Origin: Massilia sp. BSC265 | GTDB taxonomy: Bacteria > Pseudomonadota > Gammaproteobacteria > Burkholderiales > Burkholderiaceae_D | NCBI RefSeq assembly: GCF_000740675.1 | Contig: NZ_JPXI01000029.1 | Location: forward strand, 525,125 to 589,124 | DNA: 64,000 bases | Direction: 5' to 3' | Shown: positions 25,565 through 33,875 of the stretch, piece after piece | Layout: every line of letters starts with the position of its first letter | Numbering within the stretch: the stretch's first letter is position 1 | Position numbers and translations under genes: made by a program | The notes under the pieces: generated by a model | What the model saw: the letters and a program-made list of their open reading frames with translations, nothing else | Database searches by the model: none | What the model was told of the DNA's origin: nothing

Positions 25565-26722
25565 ATGAGCACTCCCGCATTGCATACCCGCCTGCCCGCC
25601 GTGGGCACCACTGTCTTCACCCGGATGTCGCAGCTCGCATTGGAGCACGGCGCCGTCAACCTCGGCCAGGGCTTCCCCGACTTCGGCTGCGACCCGAAGC
25701 TGGTCGACCTCGTGGGCGAGGCCATGCGCGCGGGACAGAACCAGTACGCCCCGATGACGGGCATCCCCGCGCTGCGCGCCGCCATCGCCGCCAAGGTCGA
25801 GAAGCTGTACGGCCGCCGCTACGACGATGCCGCCGAGATCACGGTCACGAACGGCGCCTCGCAGGCGATCCAGTCGGCCATCCTGTGCAGCGTGCATCCG
25901 GGCGACGAGGTCATCGTCATCGAACCGGCCTACGACTGCTACCTTCCCGCGATCGCACTCGCGGGCGGCGTGCCGGTGCCGGTGGCGATGCACATCGGCA
26001 GCGAAGGCTACAGCGTGCCCTGGGATGCGGTCGCCGCTGCCGTGACGCCGCGCACCCGCATGATCGTCGTGAACACGCCGCACAACCCGACCGGCTCGAT
26101 CCTGCGCGCCGCCGACCTCGACGCGCTGGCCGCCGTCGTGGCCGGCACCGACATCCTGGTCCTGTCGGACGAGGTCTACGAACACATGGTCTACGACGGC
26201 GAACAGCATGCCTCGGTGTCGCGCCATCCGGTGCTGGCCGAGCGCGCCTTCGTGGTGTCGAGCTTCGGCAAGACCTACCACGTCACGGGCTGGAAGGTGG
26301 GCTACGTGGCCGCCCCGGCCGCGCTCACGGCGGAATTCCGCAAGGTCCACCAGTACAACGTGTTCAGCGTGAACACGCCGATGCAGCACGGGATCGCCGC
26401 CTACATGCAGGACGCAAGACCCTACCTGGAGCTGCCTGCCTTCTACCAGAGGAAGCGCGACCTGTTCCGCGCAGGCCTGGCCGGTTCGCGCTTCGAACTG
26501 CTGCCTTCGAACGGCACCTATTTCCAGTGCGTGCGCTACGACGCGATATCGGGTCTGCCGGAAGCGGAATTCGCAACATGGCTGACGGTGGAGGCCAACG
26601 TGGCGGCAATCCCGGTGTCGGCCTTCTACAGCCGGCCGACCGAATCGGGCATCGTGCGTTTCTGCTTTGCGAAGAAAGACGAAACGCTGAGGAAGGCGCT
26701 CGAGACGCTGAGCCGCCTGTGA
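25565..26722 (+). CDS. Class I/II aminotransferase (methionine aminotransferase-like)
   Basis: 385 aa, fold-type I PLP enzyme. Schiff-base Lys236 in SFGKTYHVTGWKVGY; other pocket motifs are NLGQGFPDF, YAPMTGIPALR, NTPHNPTG, SDEVYEHMVYDG and the final RFCFAKKDETL. The NLGQGFPDF and HVTGWK features match the YbdL/kynurenine-aminotransferase-like group that transaminates methionine and aromatic amino acids. A TAGAAT box at 25532 precedes the ATG. Substrate not certain. Confidence 0.88.
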   Translation: MSTPALHTRLPAVGTTVFTRMSQLALEHGAVNLGQGFPDFGCDPKLVDLVGEAMRAGQNQYAPMTGIPALRAAIAAKVEKLYGRRYDDAAEITVTNGASQAIQSAILCSVHPGDEVIVIEPAYDCYLPAIALAGGVPVPVAMHIGSEGYSVPWDAVAAAVTPRTRMIVVNTPHNPTGSILRAADLDALAAVVAGTDILVLSDEVYEHMVYDGEQHASVSRHPVLAERAFVVSSFGKTYHVTGWKVGYVAAPAALTAEFRKVHQYNVFSVNTPMQHGIAAYMQDARPYLELPAFYQRKRDLFRAGLAGSRFELLPSNGTYFQCVRYDAISGLPEAEFATWLTVEANVAAIPVSAFYSRPTESGIVRFCFAKKDETLRKALETLSRL

Positions 26723-26749
26723 GGCCGCGGGACGACGGCGCGTGCCGCG

Positions 26750-27226
26750 CTAGGGGCGCGGGGATGGCTTCACCGCACGCAATTGCTGGACCAGATAGGC
26801 CGTCTGCCGCTCGCAGACCGACCTGAGCTGGAGCAGGAGTTCGTGCGCGCGCGCCATGAAGCGCGCGTCGGCCTGCGCCCCCATGAATTCGCCCCGGTTC
26901 AAGGCCCGGAACATGCCGCGCAGCTCACCGGTCAGCGCGCCGATCTGCCTGTCGAATTCCTGGTTCGTCCTCGACGCGAGCGCCGCCCGCAAGACGCTGC
27001 CGACTTCCTGTTCGTTCCCCTTGGCGCGGGCCTTGGCCTCGCGGACGGCCGCCTCCACGGCGGCCATTTCACGGTCCATGCCTTCCTCCACCGAGGCCGC
27101 CAGTTCCGTCAGCCGCGCCGCCGCCTGGAGCCGGGCCTGCACGGAGGAATCGACGGGGGCCGGCTGCGCCAGCACGGCGCAGCTGATGGAACAACACGCG
27201 AGGCATGCAAGCAAGCGCGTCAGCAT
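26750..27226 (-). CDS. Secreted coiled-coil hypothetical at the end of the MSHA operon
   Basis: 158 aa from ATG 27226, 4 bp after the mshN stop, so probably translated with mshN. The signal peptide (MLTRLLACLACCSISCAVLAQ) predicts periplasmic export. The mature part is long helices rich in Ala, Glu and Arg (AAVEAAVREAKARAKGN, QIGALTGELRGMFRAL) with a C-terminal KPSPRP. It is not one of the standard Msh proteins. A periplasmic accessory role in the pilus is a guess from position only. Confidence 0.7.
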   Translation of the reverse strand: MLTRLLACLACCSISCAVLAQPAPVDSSVQARLQAAARLTELAASVEEGMDREMAAVEAAVREAKARAKGNEQEVGSVLRAALASRTNQEFDRQIGALTGELRGMFRALNRGEFMGAQADARFMARAHELLLQLRSVCERQTAYLVQQLRAVKPSPRP

Positions 27227-27230
27227 GCGT

Positions 27231-28358
27231 TCATCGCGCCAGCTGCCTGAGCTTGCGCTCCACGAAGCCCTGCAGTTCGCCGGACAGCGAAGCGCTGTCC
27301 AGCGCCTTCTGGAACGCCCCTGCCGCTTCCGGGTTGCGCTTCTCCGCCTGCAGCGAGATGCCCAGCCCCATCCACCACGCCCCGTGCTGCGGCGCCGTGC
27401 GCAGCGCGGCCTGGTAGTGCTCGGCGGCCTCGCGGTGGCGCCCATCGCGGGCCAGCGCACCGGCCAGGAAGGCATGGTAGTCGCCATTCCCCGCGGCATG
27501 CGGCAGGGTGCGCATCAGGGTCTCGATACCGGAACCGCCGCGCTCGATCTGCAGGCGTGCGAGCAGCATTGCCATCGCCGGCTGGGCCGCGTCGAGCGCG
27601 AGCCCGGCCTGCAACTCGCGCATCGCCTCGTCCGGCCGCTTGGCCTCGATCAGAAGGCTGACCAGGGTCTGGCGCGAAGGCTCGTGGCGCGGGTCCACCT
27701 TCAAGGCTGCCTGCAGGCCGGCGATGGCCTCGGTCACGCGCCCGTCCTCCAGGCTGGCCAGGGCGCGCCGATAGGCGTTCTCGGCACGCTGCACCGGCGT
27801 TTCTTCCCTGCCGCCCTTGGCGGGCGCCGGGGCCTTCGGCGTCACGAACCTGGCAGGCTTGGCGGCTGGCGCCACCGCAGCGGGTTGGCTTCTTGTCGCA
27901 ACCGGCTTTGGTGCGGCCGGCTTGGCGGGCTCGGCCTGGACAGGCGCTGCAGCCTGCGCCACCGGTTCCGGTGCCTCCGGCGTCACAGGCCTTGCGTGCC
28001 TCGATGCCGCCGGCGTTTTTTCGGTCGCGACAGCCGCTGCTGCCGGGGCGTTCAGGTCCTGGCGTGGCGGCACCGGCACCTCGAACGCCACGACCGGCGT
28101 GGCCACGGCGGGCGCCGGCGCCGCGACCGGAGCCGGGGGCGCGGCCGGGGCGGAAACCGGCTCCGCCCCGAAGAAGCGCCAGGCGGCAAAGCCGGCGGCC
28201 GTCACCAGCGCCGAGGCGCCGGCAACGACGGCGACGCGCGTCAACGGCCAGCCGCGCGCGGACGGCGGCACCGGCCTGACGTCGGACGGAAGCGGCACGG
28301 CCCCGGGTTGTCCCGCGCGTGCGTCCAGGTCCTGCAGCATCCGATTGATCAGGCTCAT
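27231..28358 (-). CDS. mshN: MSHA biogenesis protein MshN
   Basis: 375 aa. Starts MSLINRMLQDLDAR, the MshN hallmark; one transmembrane helix at about 41-60 (VAVVAGASALVTAAGFAAW); an Ala/Pro-rich periplasmic linker (65-185); then TPR repeats (ENAYRRALASLEDGRVTEAI, LVSLLIEAKRPDEAM, HYQAALRTAPQHGAWWMG). Periplasmic scaffold of the pilus machine. Overlaps mshM by 4 bp. Confidence 0.92.
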   Translation of the reverse strand: MSLINRMLQDLDARAGQPGAVPLPSDVRPVPPSARGWPLTRVAVVAGASALVTAAGFAAWRFFGAEPVSAPAAPPAPVAAPAPAVATPVVAFEVPVPPRQDLNAPAAAAVATEKTPAASRHARPVTPEAPEPVAQAAAPVQAEPAKPAAPKPVATRSQPAAVAPAAKPARFVTPKAPAPAKGGREETPVQRAENAYRRALASLEDGRVTEAIAGLQAALKVDPRHEPSRQTLVSLLIEAKRPDEAMRELQAGLALDAAQPAMAMLLARLQIERGGSGIETLMRTLPHAAGNGDYHAFLAGALARDGRHREAAEHYQAALRTAPQHGAWWMGLGISLQAEKRNPEAAGAFQKALDSASLSGELQGFVERKLRQLAR

Positions 28359-29245
28359 CGTGCAAACACCCATGCCAGCCCGGCAGCTGCCGAGAACACC
28401 GCGGCGCCGCCCGCCAGCCAGGTCCAGATGGTGCGGTGTACGCCGATCGTATCGCGCGCCGCCGTGGCCACATGGCTGCCGGCCACCTCGCGCTTGCCCT
28501 CGCCGTAGCTGAGCATCATGGCCTTGTGCGCCATGATGTTCACCAGGCGCGGCACACCGCCGCTGGCGCGGTAGAGCCCGCGGATCGCGGCGCGCGAGAA
28601 CAGGCGCGCGCCGGTGAAGCCGGCCACGCGCAGGCGGTGCGCCACGTAGTAATCGAGGTCGTCGCGGCTGAGCGCGCCAAGGTGGTAGTGGAAGGTGATG
28701 CGCTGGGCGAGCTGGCGGATCGATTCCAGTTCCAGCTTGCGGTTCAGTTCCGGCTGGCCGAACAGGACGATCTGCAGCAGCTTGCGTTTCTCGGTTTCCA
28801 GGTTGGTGAGCAGGCGCAGGGCTTCCAGGCTTTCCACGGGAATCGCCTGCGCCTCGTCCAGGCACAGCACCACGCGCAGGTCCTGGCCCGCGAGTTCCAG
28901 CAGGCGCAGGTTGATGGCCTTGAGCACCCGGTGCTGGTCGACGTCGCGCTCGAGCGCGATCTCCAGCTCGTCGGCCAGGGCCAGCATTAGCGTGCGCGGC
29001 TCCAGGTAGGGGTTCGGGATGTAGGCGGTGACGAAGCCTTCGCCCAGCGTGGCCATGAATTTACGGCATAGCAGGGTCTTGCCGGTGCCGACTTCGCCCG
29101 TGATCTTGATGAAGCCTTCGCCGCTGCGCGCCGCCACCAGCAGCGTGTTCAGGGCCTCCTGCGAGCGTGCGCTGCCGAAGAAGAAGCTGGTGTCCGGGGT
29201 GATCCCGAAAGGCAGCTCGCGCAGGCCGAAGTGGGCGGCGTACAT
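28355..29245 (-). CDS. mshM: MSHA biogenesis ATPase MshM (ExeA-like)
   Basis: 296 aa. Walker A GEVGTGKT at 50-57, Walker B VVLCLDEAQAI, and sensor region LLQIVLFGQPEL of the ExeA/GspA AAA family, which helps install secretins across peptidoglycan. The C-terminal helix WTWLAGGAAVFSAAAGLAWVF anchors it in the inner membrane. One base overlaps the mshL stop. No peptidoglycan-binding domain is visible on this protein. Confidence 0.93.
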   Translation of the reverse strand: MYAAHFGLRELPFGITPDTSFFFGSARSQEALNTLLVAARSGEGFIKITGEVGTGKTLLCRKFMATLGEGFVTAYIPNPYLEPRTLMLALADELEIALERDVDQHRVLKAINLRLLELAGQDLRVVLCLDEAQAIPVESLEALRLLTNLETEKRKLLQIVLFGQPELNRKLELESIRQLAQRITFHYHLGALSRDDLDYYVAHRLRVAGFTGARLFSRAAIRGLYRASGGVPRLVNIMAHKAMMLSYGEGKREVAGSHVATAARDTIGVHRTIWTWLAGGAAVFSAAAGLAWVFAR

Positions 29246-31047
29246 CAGCGCCGCTCCCGGCTGCGCGGATCGAGCGCCTCGATGCGGCGGCTCGCGTCCA
29301 GCAAGTCCTGGCTCCAGTCGTTGGCGCCCTCGACGATGGTCGGCTTGATCAGGACCACCAGCTCGCGCTTCTGGCTGGTGCGGGTCTTGTTGCGGAACAG
29401 CGCCCCCAGCACGGGCACCTTGCCGGCGCCCGGCAGCTGGTCGACGTCGCCGCTCGACACCTGGCGCATCAGGCCGCCGATCGCGACCACCTGGCCGCTC
29501 TGGCCGCGCACGTAGCTGTCCAGCTCCGAGGTGGACGATGCCGCGAGCGGCAGGGTCAGGGTGCCGGCCGAGCCGAGGTCGACGTTCTTGGTGACGGTCG
29601 AGACCTGGCTCACCGACGGGTGCACGTGCAGCAGGATATTGCCCTTGTCGTCGATCTGCGGGGTCACATCCAGCACCACGCCCGAGAAGAATGGCTGCAG
29701 GATCACGCTCGGGGTATTGGTGGTGCCGCTGTCGTTGGTGTTGATGGTGTTGGTCACGCCGGTGACGAAGAATTCGTCGGTACCGATCTTCAGCACGGCC
29801 TTCTGGTTGTTCATCGCCGCCACGCGCGGACTGGACAGCACATGGACCTGGCCCTGCGACTCCAGGAAGGAAATCAGGGCCGCGAAGTTATTGGTCTGGA
29901 AGGCGAAGCCGAACAGCGAACCGGCCGCGGAAGCCGCGTTCGACAGAGAGAAGCCGGTGCTGGCGGCCAGGCCCTGGCCGTTGTTGATGAGCGCCGGCTG
30001 GCCGCCGGTATAGGGCAGCGGCGCCAGGTTGGCGCCCGGCGCGATCATGCCGCCGGAGACCCGGTTCGGGTGCGAGCTCCTGATCGAGGCGAAGGAGGCC
30101 CAGTTGATGCCGCTCTGGAAGCTGTCGTTCAGTTCGACTTCGAGGATCTTGGCTTCCAGGATCACCTGGCGGTCGACCGCCAGCTGGGTCGCCTTCAGAT
30201 AGGCGTCGACGCTGCGCAGTTCTTCCGGCATGGCACGGATCACCAGCACGCCCGACTGCGGGCTGATCACCACGCTGCGCCCGCCCTCCTTCGAGCCGAC
30301 GATGGCTTCCAGCGCAGCCTTCAGCTCGCTCCAGAAATCGTTCTCGGAGGTGGTGCGAATATCGGTGCTGTCGAGCTGCACGTTGTTGCTGCCGGTGCGG
30401 TTGGACGTGCTGTCGCCGCCCGTGTTGCCCTGTCCGGTGCCGGGATTGCCGCGGTTGCCGGTGCCGTCCCGGCCCGCGTCTGCCACCGAGGTCGAGCTGA
30501 CCCGCAAGTTCGAGGTGCCGCGGCGCTTGGCGGTCAGGTAGTTCACCTGGAACATCCGGGTCTGCATCGTGAGCGGGCGGATCGTGATGCGGGTGCCGTC
30601 GATCTTGTAGTCGTAGCCGTACATCTCGCGGATCGCTTCGAGCGTCTCGCCGATGGTCACGTCCTTCAGGTTGGCGCTGATGTTGCCCGAGACATCGGGA
30701 TGGACCAGCATGTTGTAGCGGGTCCCGGCCACGATCGAACGGAAGAACTGCTGCGCCGGCACGTTATTGAACGACACGTTGAAGCGTTCCTCGAGCGCCG
30801 GCCTGGCTTTCGGCAACTGGCTGGCCAGCGCGCTGGCCGGAGGCAGCAGCGCGTTGGCGACGGCATCGTCGACCGCCGGCGCGGCCGCGGGTTTGGCCTG
30901 TGCCTTGGCCATCTCCTTGCCGATTGCGTCATAGGTCTCGTGCTGCGAAGTGGTCTGGCAGCCAGACAGCAGCAGCGCGCCGGCGACGGCGGCGGACGTC
31001 AGGGAGAGTTTGTTCATCATGGTACGTGGCATGGAGCGATTCGTCAT
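29245..31047 (-). CDS. mshL: MSHA secretin MshL
   Basis: About 600 aa if ATG 31047 is used, which overlaps the mshK stop in an ATGA. ATGs at 31032, 31020 and 31017 are alternatives, since no ribosome site decides. Lipoprotein signal with LLLSGC. The periplasmic STN/N domains are at about 80-190. A Gly/Asn/Thr-rich insert (GNRGNPGTGQGNTGGDST) lies in the middle. The secretin domain follows (QVHVLSSPRVAAMNNQKAVLKIG, SVILQPFFSGVVLDVTPQID, PGAGKVPVLGALFRNKTRTSQKRELVVLIKP). It forms the outer-membrane pore. Confidence 0.95.
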   Translation of the reverse strand: MTNRSMPRTMMNKLSLTSAAVAGALLLSGCQTTSQHETYDAIGKEMAKAQAKPAAAPAVDDAVANALLPPASALASQLPKARPALEERFNVSFNNVPAQQFFRSIVAGTRYNMLVHPDVSGNISANLKDVTIGETLEAIREMYGYDYKIDGTRITIRPLTMQTRMFQVNYLTAKRRGTSNLRVSSTSVADAGRDGTGNRGNPGTGQGNTGGDSTSNRTGSNNVQLDSTDIRTTSENDFWSELKAALEAIVGSKEGGRSVVISPQSGVLVIRAMPEELRSVDAYLKATQLAVDRQVILEAKILEVELNDSFQSGINWASFASIRSSHPNRVSGGMIAPGANLAPLPYTGGQPALINNGQGLAASTGFSLSNAASAAGSLFGFAFQTNNFAALISFLESQGQVHVLSSPRVAAMNNQKAVLKIGTDEFFVTGVTNTINTNDSGTTNTPSVILQPFFSGVVLDVTPQIDDKGNILLHVHPSVSQVSTVTKNVDLGSAGTLTLPLAASSTSELDSYVRGQSGQVVAIGGLMRQVSSGDVDQLPGAGKVPVLGALFRNKTRTSQKRELVVLIKPTIVEGANDWSQDLLDASRRIEALDPRSRERR

Positions 31048-31439
31048 TGGGCGGCTGGCGTCATGCCTGCGGTCGTGGCCTCGGGTGGATCGAGGCGCAG
31101 CACCTGGCGCTCGCGGCCGCGCACCAGCTCGACCTCGGTCTGGGTCATGCGAGCCACGCGGGCGCCCCGGAAACTGTCGCCGAGGCGCACCGTCTCGCCG
31201 TCGATCACGGCCACGTGGCGTCCACCCGCGCGTGGCGCGATCAGGACCGACTGCAGGCGCGCCAGGCCGTCGCCGGCGCCCGCGGGACGGCTGGTGTCCA
31301 GCGCGGCTGGCGGGCGGGTCGGGTCGGCAAGCGTCTGCGCGGCGGCCGGCAGGCTTGCCAACAGCAGGGTTGCCGAGAGGGTGGCCAGCGGAGTGGCCCA
31401 ACGCGGGGCGAGGGTCGGTTTGTTCACAGCTTCATCCAT
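31044..31439 (-). CDS. mshK: MSHA biogenesis protein MshK
   Basis: 131 aa from ATG 31439. A GTG at 31427 overlapping the mshJ stop (GTGA) is an alternative start. Signal peptide (LATLSATLLLASLPAAAQ), then LADPTRPPAALD, the conserved start of MshK/PilP-like periplasmic proteins, and a small beta domain (LQSVLIAPRAGGRHVAVIDG, VRLGDSF). Connects the inner-membrane platform with the secretin. Confidence 0.88.
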   Translation of the reverse strand: MDEAVNKPTLAPRWATPLATLSATLLLASLPAAAQTLADPTRPPAALDTSRPAGAGDGLARLQSVLIAPRAGGRHVAVIDGETVRLGDSFRGARVARMTQTEVELVRGRERQVLRLDPPEATTAGMTPAAQ

Positions 31440-32161
31440 TTGCGGTCCAGACTCAGGGTATAGAGCGTGAGCGTCAGCCGTGACGCCGGGTACTCTTCCA
31501 CGTCGAGCTGCGCCCTGCCCCAGAACAGGCGGGTCGGCATCGCTTCGAGCGCGCTCATGTAATCGACCATGTCGAGATAATTGCCGCGCACGGTGACTTC
31601 GACGCCGTGGCGGTACAGCAAGGCAGGACTTGGTGCCTGCCCGGGCGCGGCCGCCGGGGATTCGGCAGGCGCAGCCGCAGCGGTGACCGCCGGCGCTATC
31701 CCACCCGACTGTGCGCCCGCCACGCCGGCGAGCGAGGACATCGACTCGACCGGCAGCGTGCGCATCGACACCAGCTTGAGTCGGGCGTTGGCGCGCAGGA
31801 TCGTATCGACCAGCGGGGCCATGCGCTCCGGCGGCACCAGGCCGTGTTCCATCGCCAGCAGCGAATCGCCCAGCGCGGCGGTTTCCCGGCGAATGGCTTC
31901 CAGCTTCTCGCGCGCCGGCGCATCCGGATCGACCTGGTAGGCCTGCACCTTGGCGGCGATCTCGCCATCCATCCCCATCAGGTTGTTCTGTTGCTGGCCG
32001 ATCTGCCGGCGCAAGGCGTCATGCTCGCGGTAGATCGGGCCCAGCACGGTGACATGGCCGACGAACACGATCAGGGTGGCGGCCGCGCCGAACAGCAGGC
32101 CGCGCTCGCGCAGCGTGAGCGCATCGACGCGCGCCATCAGCTCGAGAAGACGCCCCTTCAT
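31424..32161 (-). CDS. mshJ: MSHA biogenesis protein MshJ (PilO-like)
   Basis: 245 aa. One N-terminal transmembrane helix (GLLFGAAATLIVFVGHVTVLG), then a periplasmic coiled coil (DALRRQIGQQQNNLMGMDGEI) and a ferredoxin-like domain with an Ala/Pro-rich insert at about 150-180. The MshJ signature RERGLLFG is present. Inner-membrane assembly partner of the MshI and PilN-like proteins. Overlaps both neighbours. Confidence 0.9.
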   Translation of the reverse strand: MKGRLLELMARVDALTLRERGLLFGAAATLIVFVGHVTVLGPIYREHDALRRQIGQQQNNLMGMDGEIAAKVQAYQVDPDAPAREKLEAIRRETAALGDSLLAMEHGLVPPERMAPLVDTILRANARLKLVSMRTLPVESMSSLAGVAGAQSGGIAPAVTAAAAPAESPAAAPGQAPSPALLYRHGVEVTVRGNYLDMVDYMSALEAMPTRLFWGRAQLDVEEYPASRLTLTLYTLSLDRKWMKL

Positions 32162-32805
32162 TTGCGCGGCTCCTCGGGTACCGATTGGAGGCTGAACTCG
32201 ACATAGGGTGCGGCGACCGTGACCTGCCCGCCCTCGGCGCTGGCCGTGTTTAGGGGCGCCGACTGGCCGATCGACAGGCTGGCGAAGGATTTACCCTGCA
32301 TCAGCGGCTCCCCGGTCAGGCGCGCCAGGTAGCCGGGAATCGTGGCGGGGTCCATGGTGCGGCCGCGGATCCCGATGTCCCTGCCGCCGCCCGAGACGCT
32401 GACGCCGGTCAGCCACAGTCCGGTCACGCTCTGGCGCGCCAGGGCCTTGAAGTAGCCGGCATAGCCTGTGGTGTCGCCCAGCTCGCCGCGCTCGATCACG
32501 CGCGAGATGTTGCGCAGCGCCGCCAGCTGGGCCTGGGCCTCGGCGATCTCGACGTCGAGTTCCTTGTTCTTCTGGCGCGGCGCGAACTCGGCATTCACGC
32601 TGGCCAGCCGCGCCTGCTTCTGCTCCAGGCGCGCCGCGCCGGCCTGGGCTTGCGCCTTGAGGCTGGCGGTCTGCATCCGGCCGTAGCTGGCCAGGCCGGC
32701 GATGCCGCCCACCAGCACGAGCAGCGACAGCGCCATCGTGCTTGCTGTCAGGACTTTTTTCTGCGGCAGGAATGCCGGATTGAACAGGTTGATCTGCTGG
32801 CTCAT
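32158..32805 (-). CDS. PilN-like MSHA assembly protein
   Basis: 215 aa. Begins MSQQINLFNPAFLPQKK, the PilN start motif (INLFNP). One transmembrane helix (ASTMALSLLVLVGGIAGLASY), a coiled coil rich in Ala, Gln and Glu, and a periplasmic domain ending in FSLQSVP. Its cytosolic tail should dock into the MshI (PilM-like) protein encoded just upstream (4-bp overlap). Sometimes annotated as a second MshI. Confidence 0.9.
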   Translation of the reverse strand: MSQQINLFNPAFLPQKKVLTASTMALSLLVLVGGIAGLASYGRMQTASLKAQAQAGAARLEQKQARLASVNAEFAPRQKNKELDVEIAEAQAQLAALRNISRVIERGELGDTTGYAGYFKALARQSVTGLWLTGVSVSGGGRDIGIRGRTMDPATIPGYLARLTGEPLMQGKSFASLSIGQSAPLNTASAEGGQVTVAAPYVEFSLQSVPEEPRK

Positions 32806-33737
32806 GCCGCCGCCTCTGTGCGCAGGGCCGCGCCCAGCGGGATGAAGAAGCGCTGCTGCACGGCCTTGTCCTTTAGCTCGGGGGTGCGTTCCAGGTCGAA
32901 CACCGTGGCCAGGTCGAGGGTCTCCACCGGCGTGTACAGGTTGCTCGACAGGTAGTCGTCCAGCCCGCTCACGGCCGACGGCCCGAGCACCAGCTTGGCG
33001 ATGCTGATGAAGGAATACTGGCGTTCGAAGTTGTCGAGCGAACGCTGCAGCTCCAGCGTAATCCGGTCGAAGCTGGCATGCTTGCGGTCGTGGTCCGGTT
33101 CGAGCAGCTGGTCGAGCGTGATGTCGATCCGGCGCGTCAGGTAGAGTTCGCCACGGTAGGTCACGGTCAGCAGTCCGCCCTCCTGGCCGAACGAGAGCAT
33201 CGCCACGCCACGGTTCTCGGGCGCGATCAGTGCCGAAATATTGCGCTGCGCCATTTCCGGAATATCGATCACTTCCAGCCCGACCTTCGCATCGAGAAAG
33301 AGCTGCTGGCGTGGCCTGATGACGGTGTCACGCGCCGCCACCACGAACACCGACTGCTGGGCGCGCACCTGGGCGGCGTCCACCGGGATGTCGAGCACGT
33401 CGATGGTCGCATCAAGGACAGGGAAATCGAGGATGTCCTTCAGGCGCCAGCGCACCGCCGTCTTCATCTCTTCGCGCGGCACGTTCGGCGCCTCGAGGTT
33501 GATCACCTGGTATTCGCCGGGTGCAAGCAGGGTCACGCAGCGGCAGGCGTTGGCCTGGCCTTCGCGCGCCGCTTTCTCCAGCGATTCGACGTCGGGTTTG
33601 CCATCCAGGAAACGAGCGAAATGCACGAAGGGCTTGCCCTCCGCGGCTGGCTTGACGCCGGCGGCGGCGATCCCGTCCGCCAGGAGGGCAATCGCCAGCC
33701 AGCCATCCTTTTTCTTGGATCTCTTAAAAAAACGCAT
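32802..33737 (-). CDS. mshI: MSHA biogenesis protein MshI (PilM-like)
   Basis: 311 aa. Actin-like cytosolic protein: LAIALLADGIAAAGV, EEMKTAVRWRLKDILDFPV and SFGQEGGLLTVTYRGELYLTRRIDI (ATP-pocket-like strand). First gene of the second MSHA transcription block; a 138-bp gap separates it from the mshQ-like gene. It begins MRFFKRSKKKDG. Confidence 0.9.
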   Translation of the reverse strand: MRFFKRSKKKDGWLAIALLADGIAAAGVKPAAEGKPFVHFARFLDGKPDVESLEKAAREGQANACRCVTLLAPGEYQVINLEAPNVPREEMKTAVRWRLKDILDFPVLDATIDVLDIPVDAAQVRAQQSVFVVAARDTVIRPRQQLFLDAKVGLEVIDIPEMAQRNISALIAPENRGVAMLSFGQEGGLLTVTYRGELYLTRRIDITLDQLLEPDHDRKHASFDRITLELQRSLDNFERQYSFISIAKLVLGPSAVSGLDDYLSSNLYTPVETLDLATVFDLERTPELKDKAVQQRFFIPLGAALRTEAAA

Positions 33738-33776
33738 GCAAGCAGTCGATGGACGCGAAAGTCATTCCGTTGCGCA

Positions 33777-33800
33777 AAGGCTTGATTATATTCAAGCCTT
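33777..33800 (-). promoter_or_regulatory. Inverted repeat overlapping a TATAAT box upstream of mshI
   Basis: AAGGCTTGA / TCAAGCCTT with a 6-nt centre. On the minus strand the centre creates TATAAT, about 45 bp before the mshI start. It may be a promoter with an operator, or a partial terminator of the mshQ-like gene, though no T run follows the stem. Confidence 0.4.
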
Positions 33801-33875
33801 GCCGGAATTGATCATAAAAAATCGCGTTGGCTCCAAATCGTTTGCGTTTTCGGCTGCTTTGCCACGCTCCCCTGA

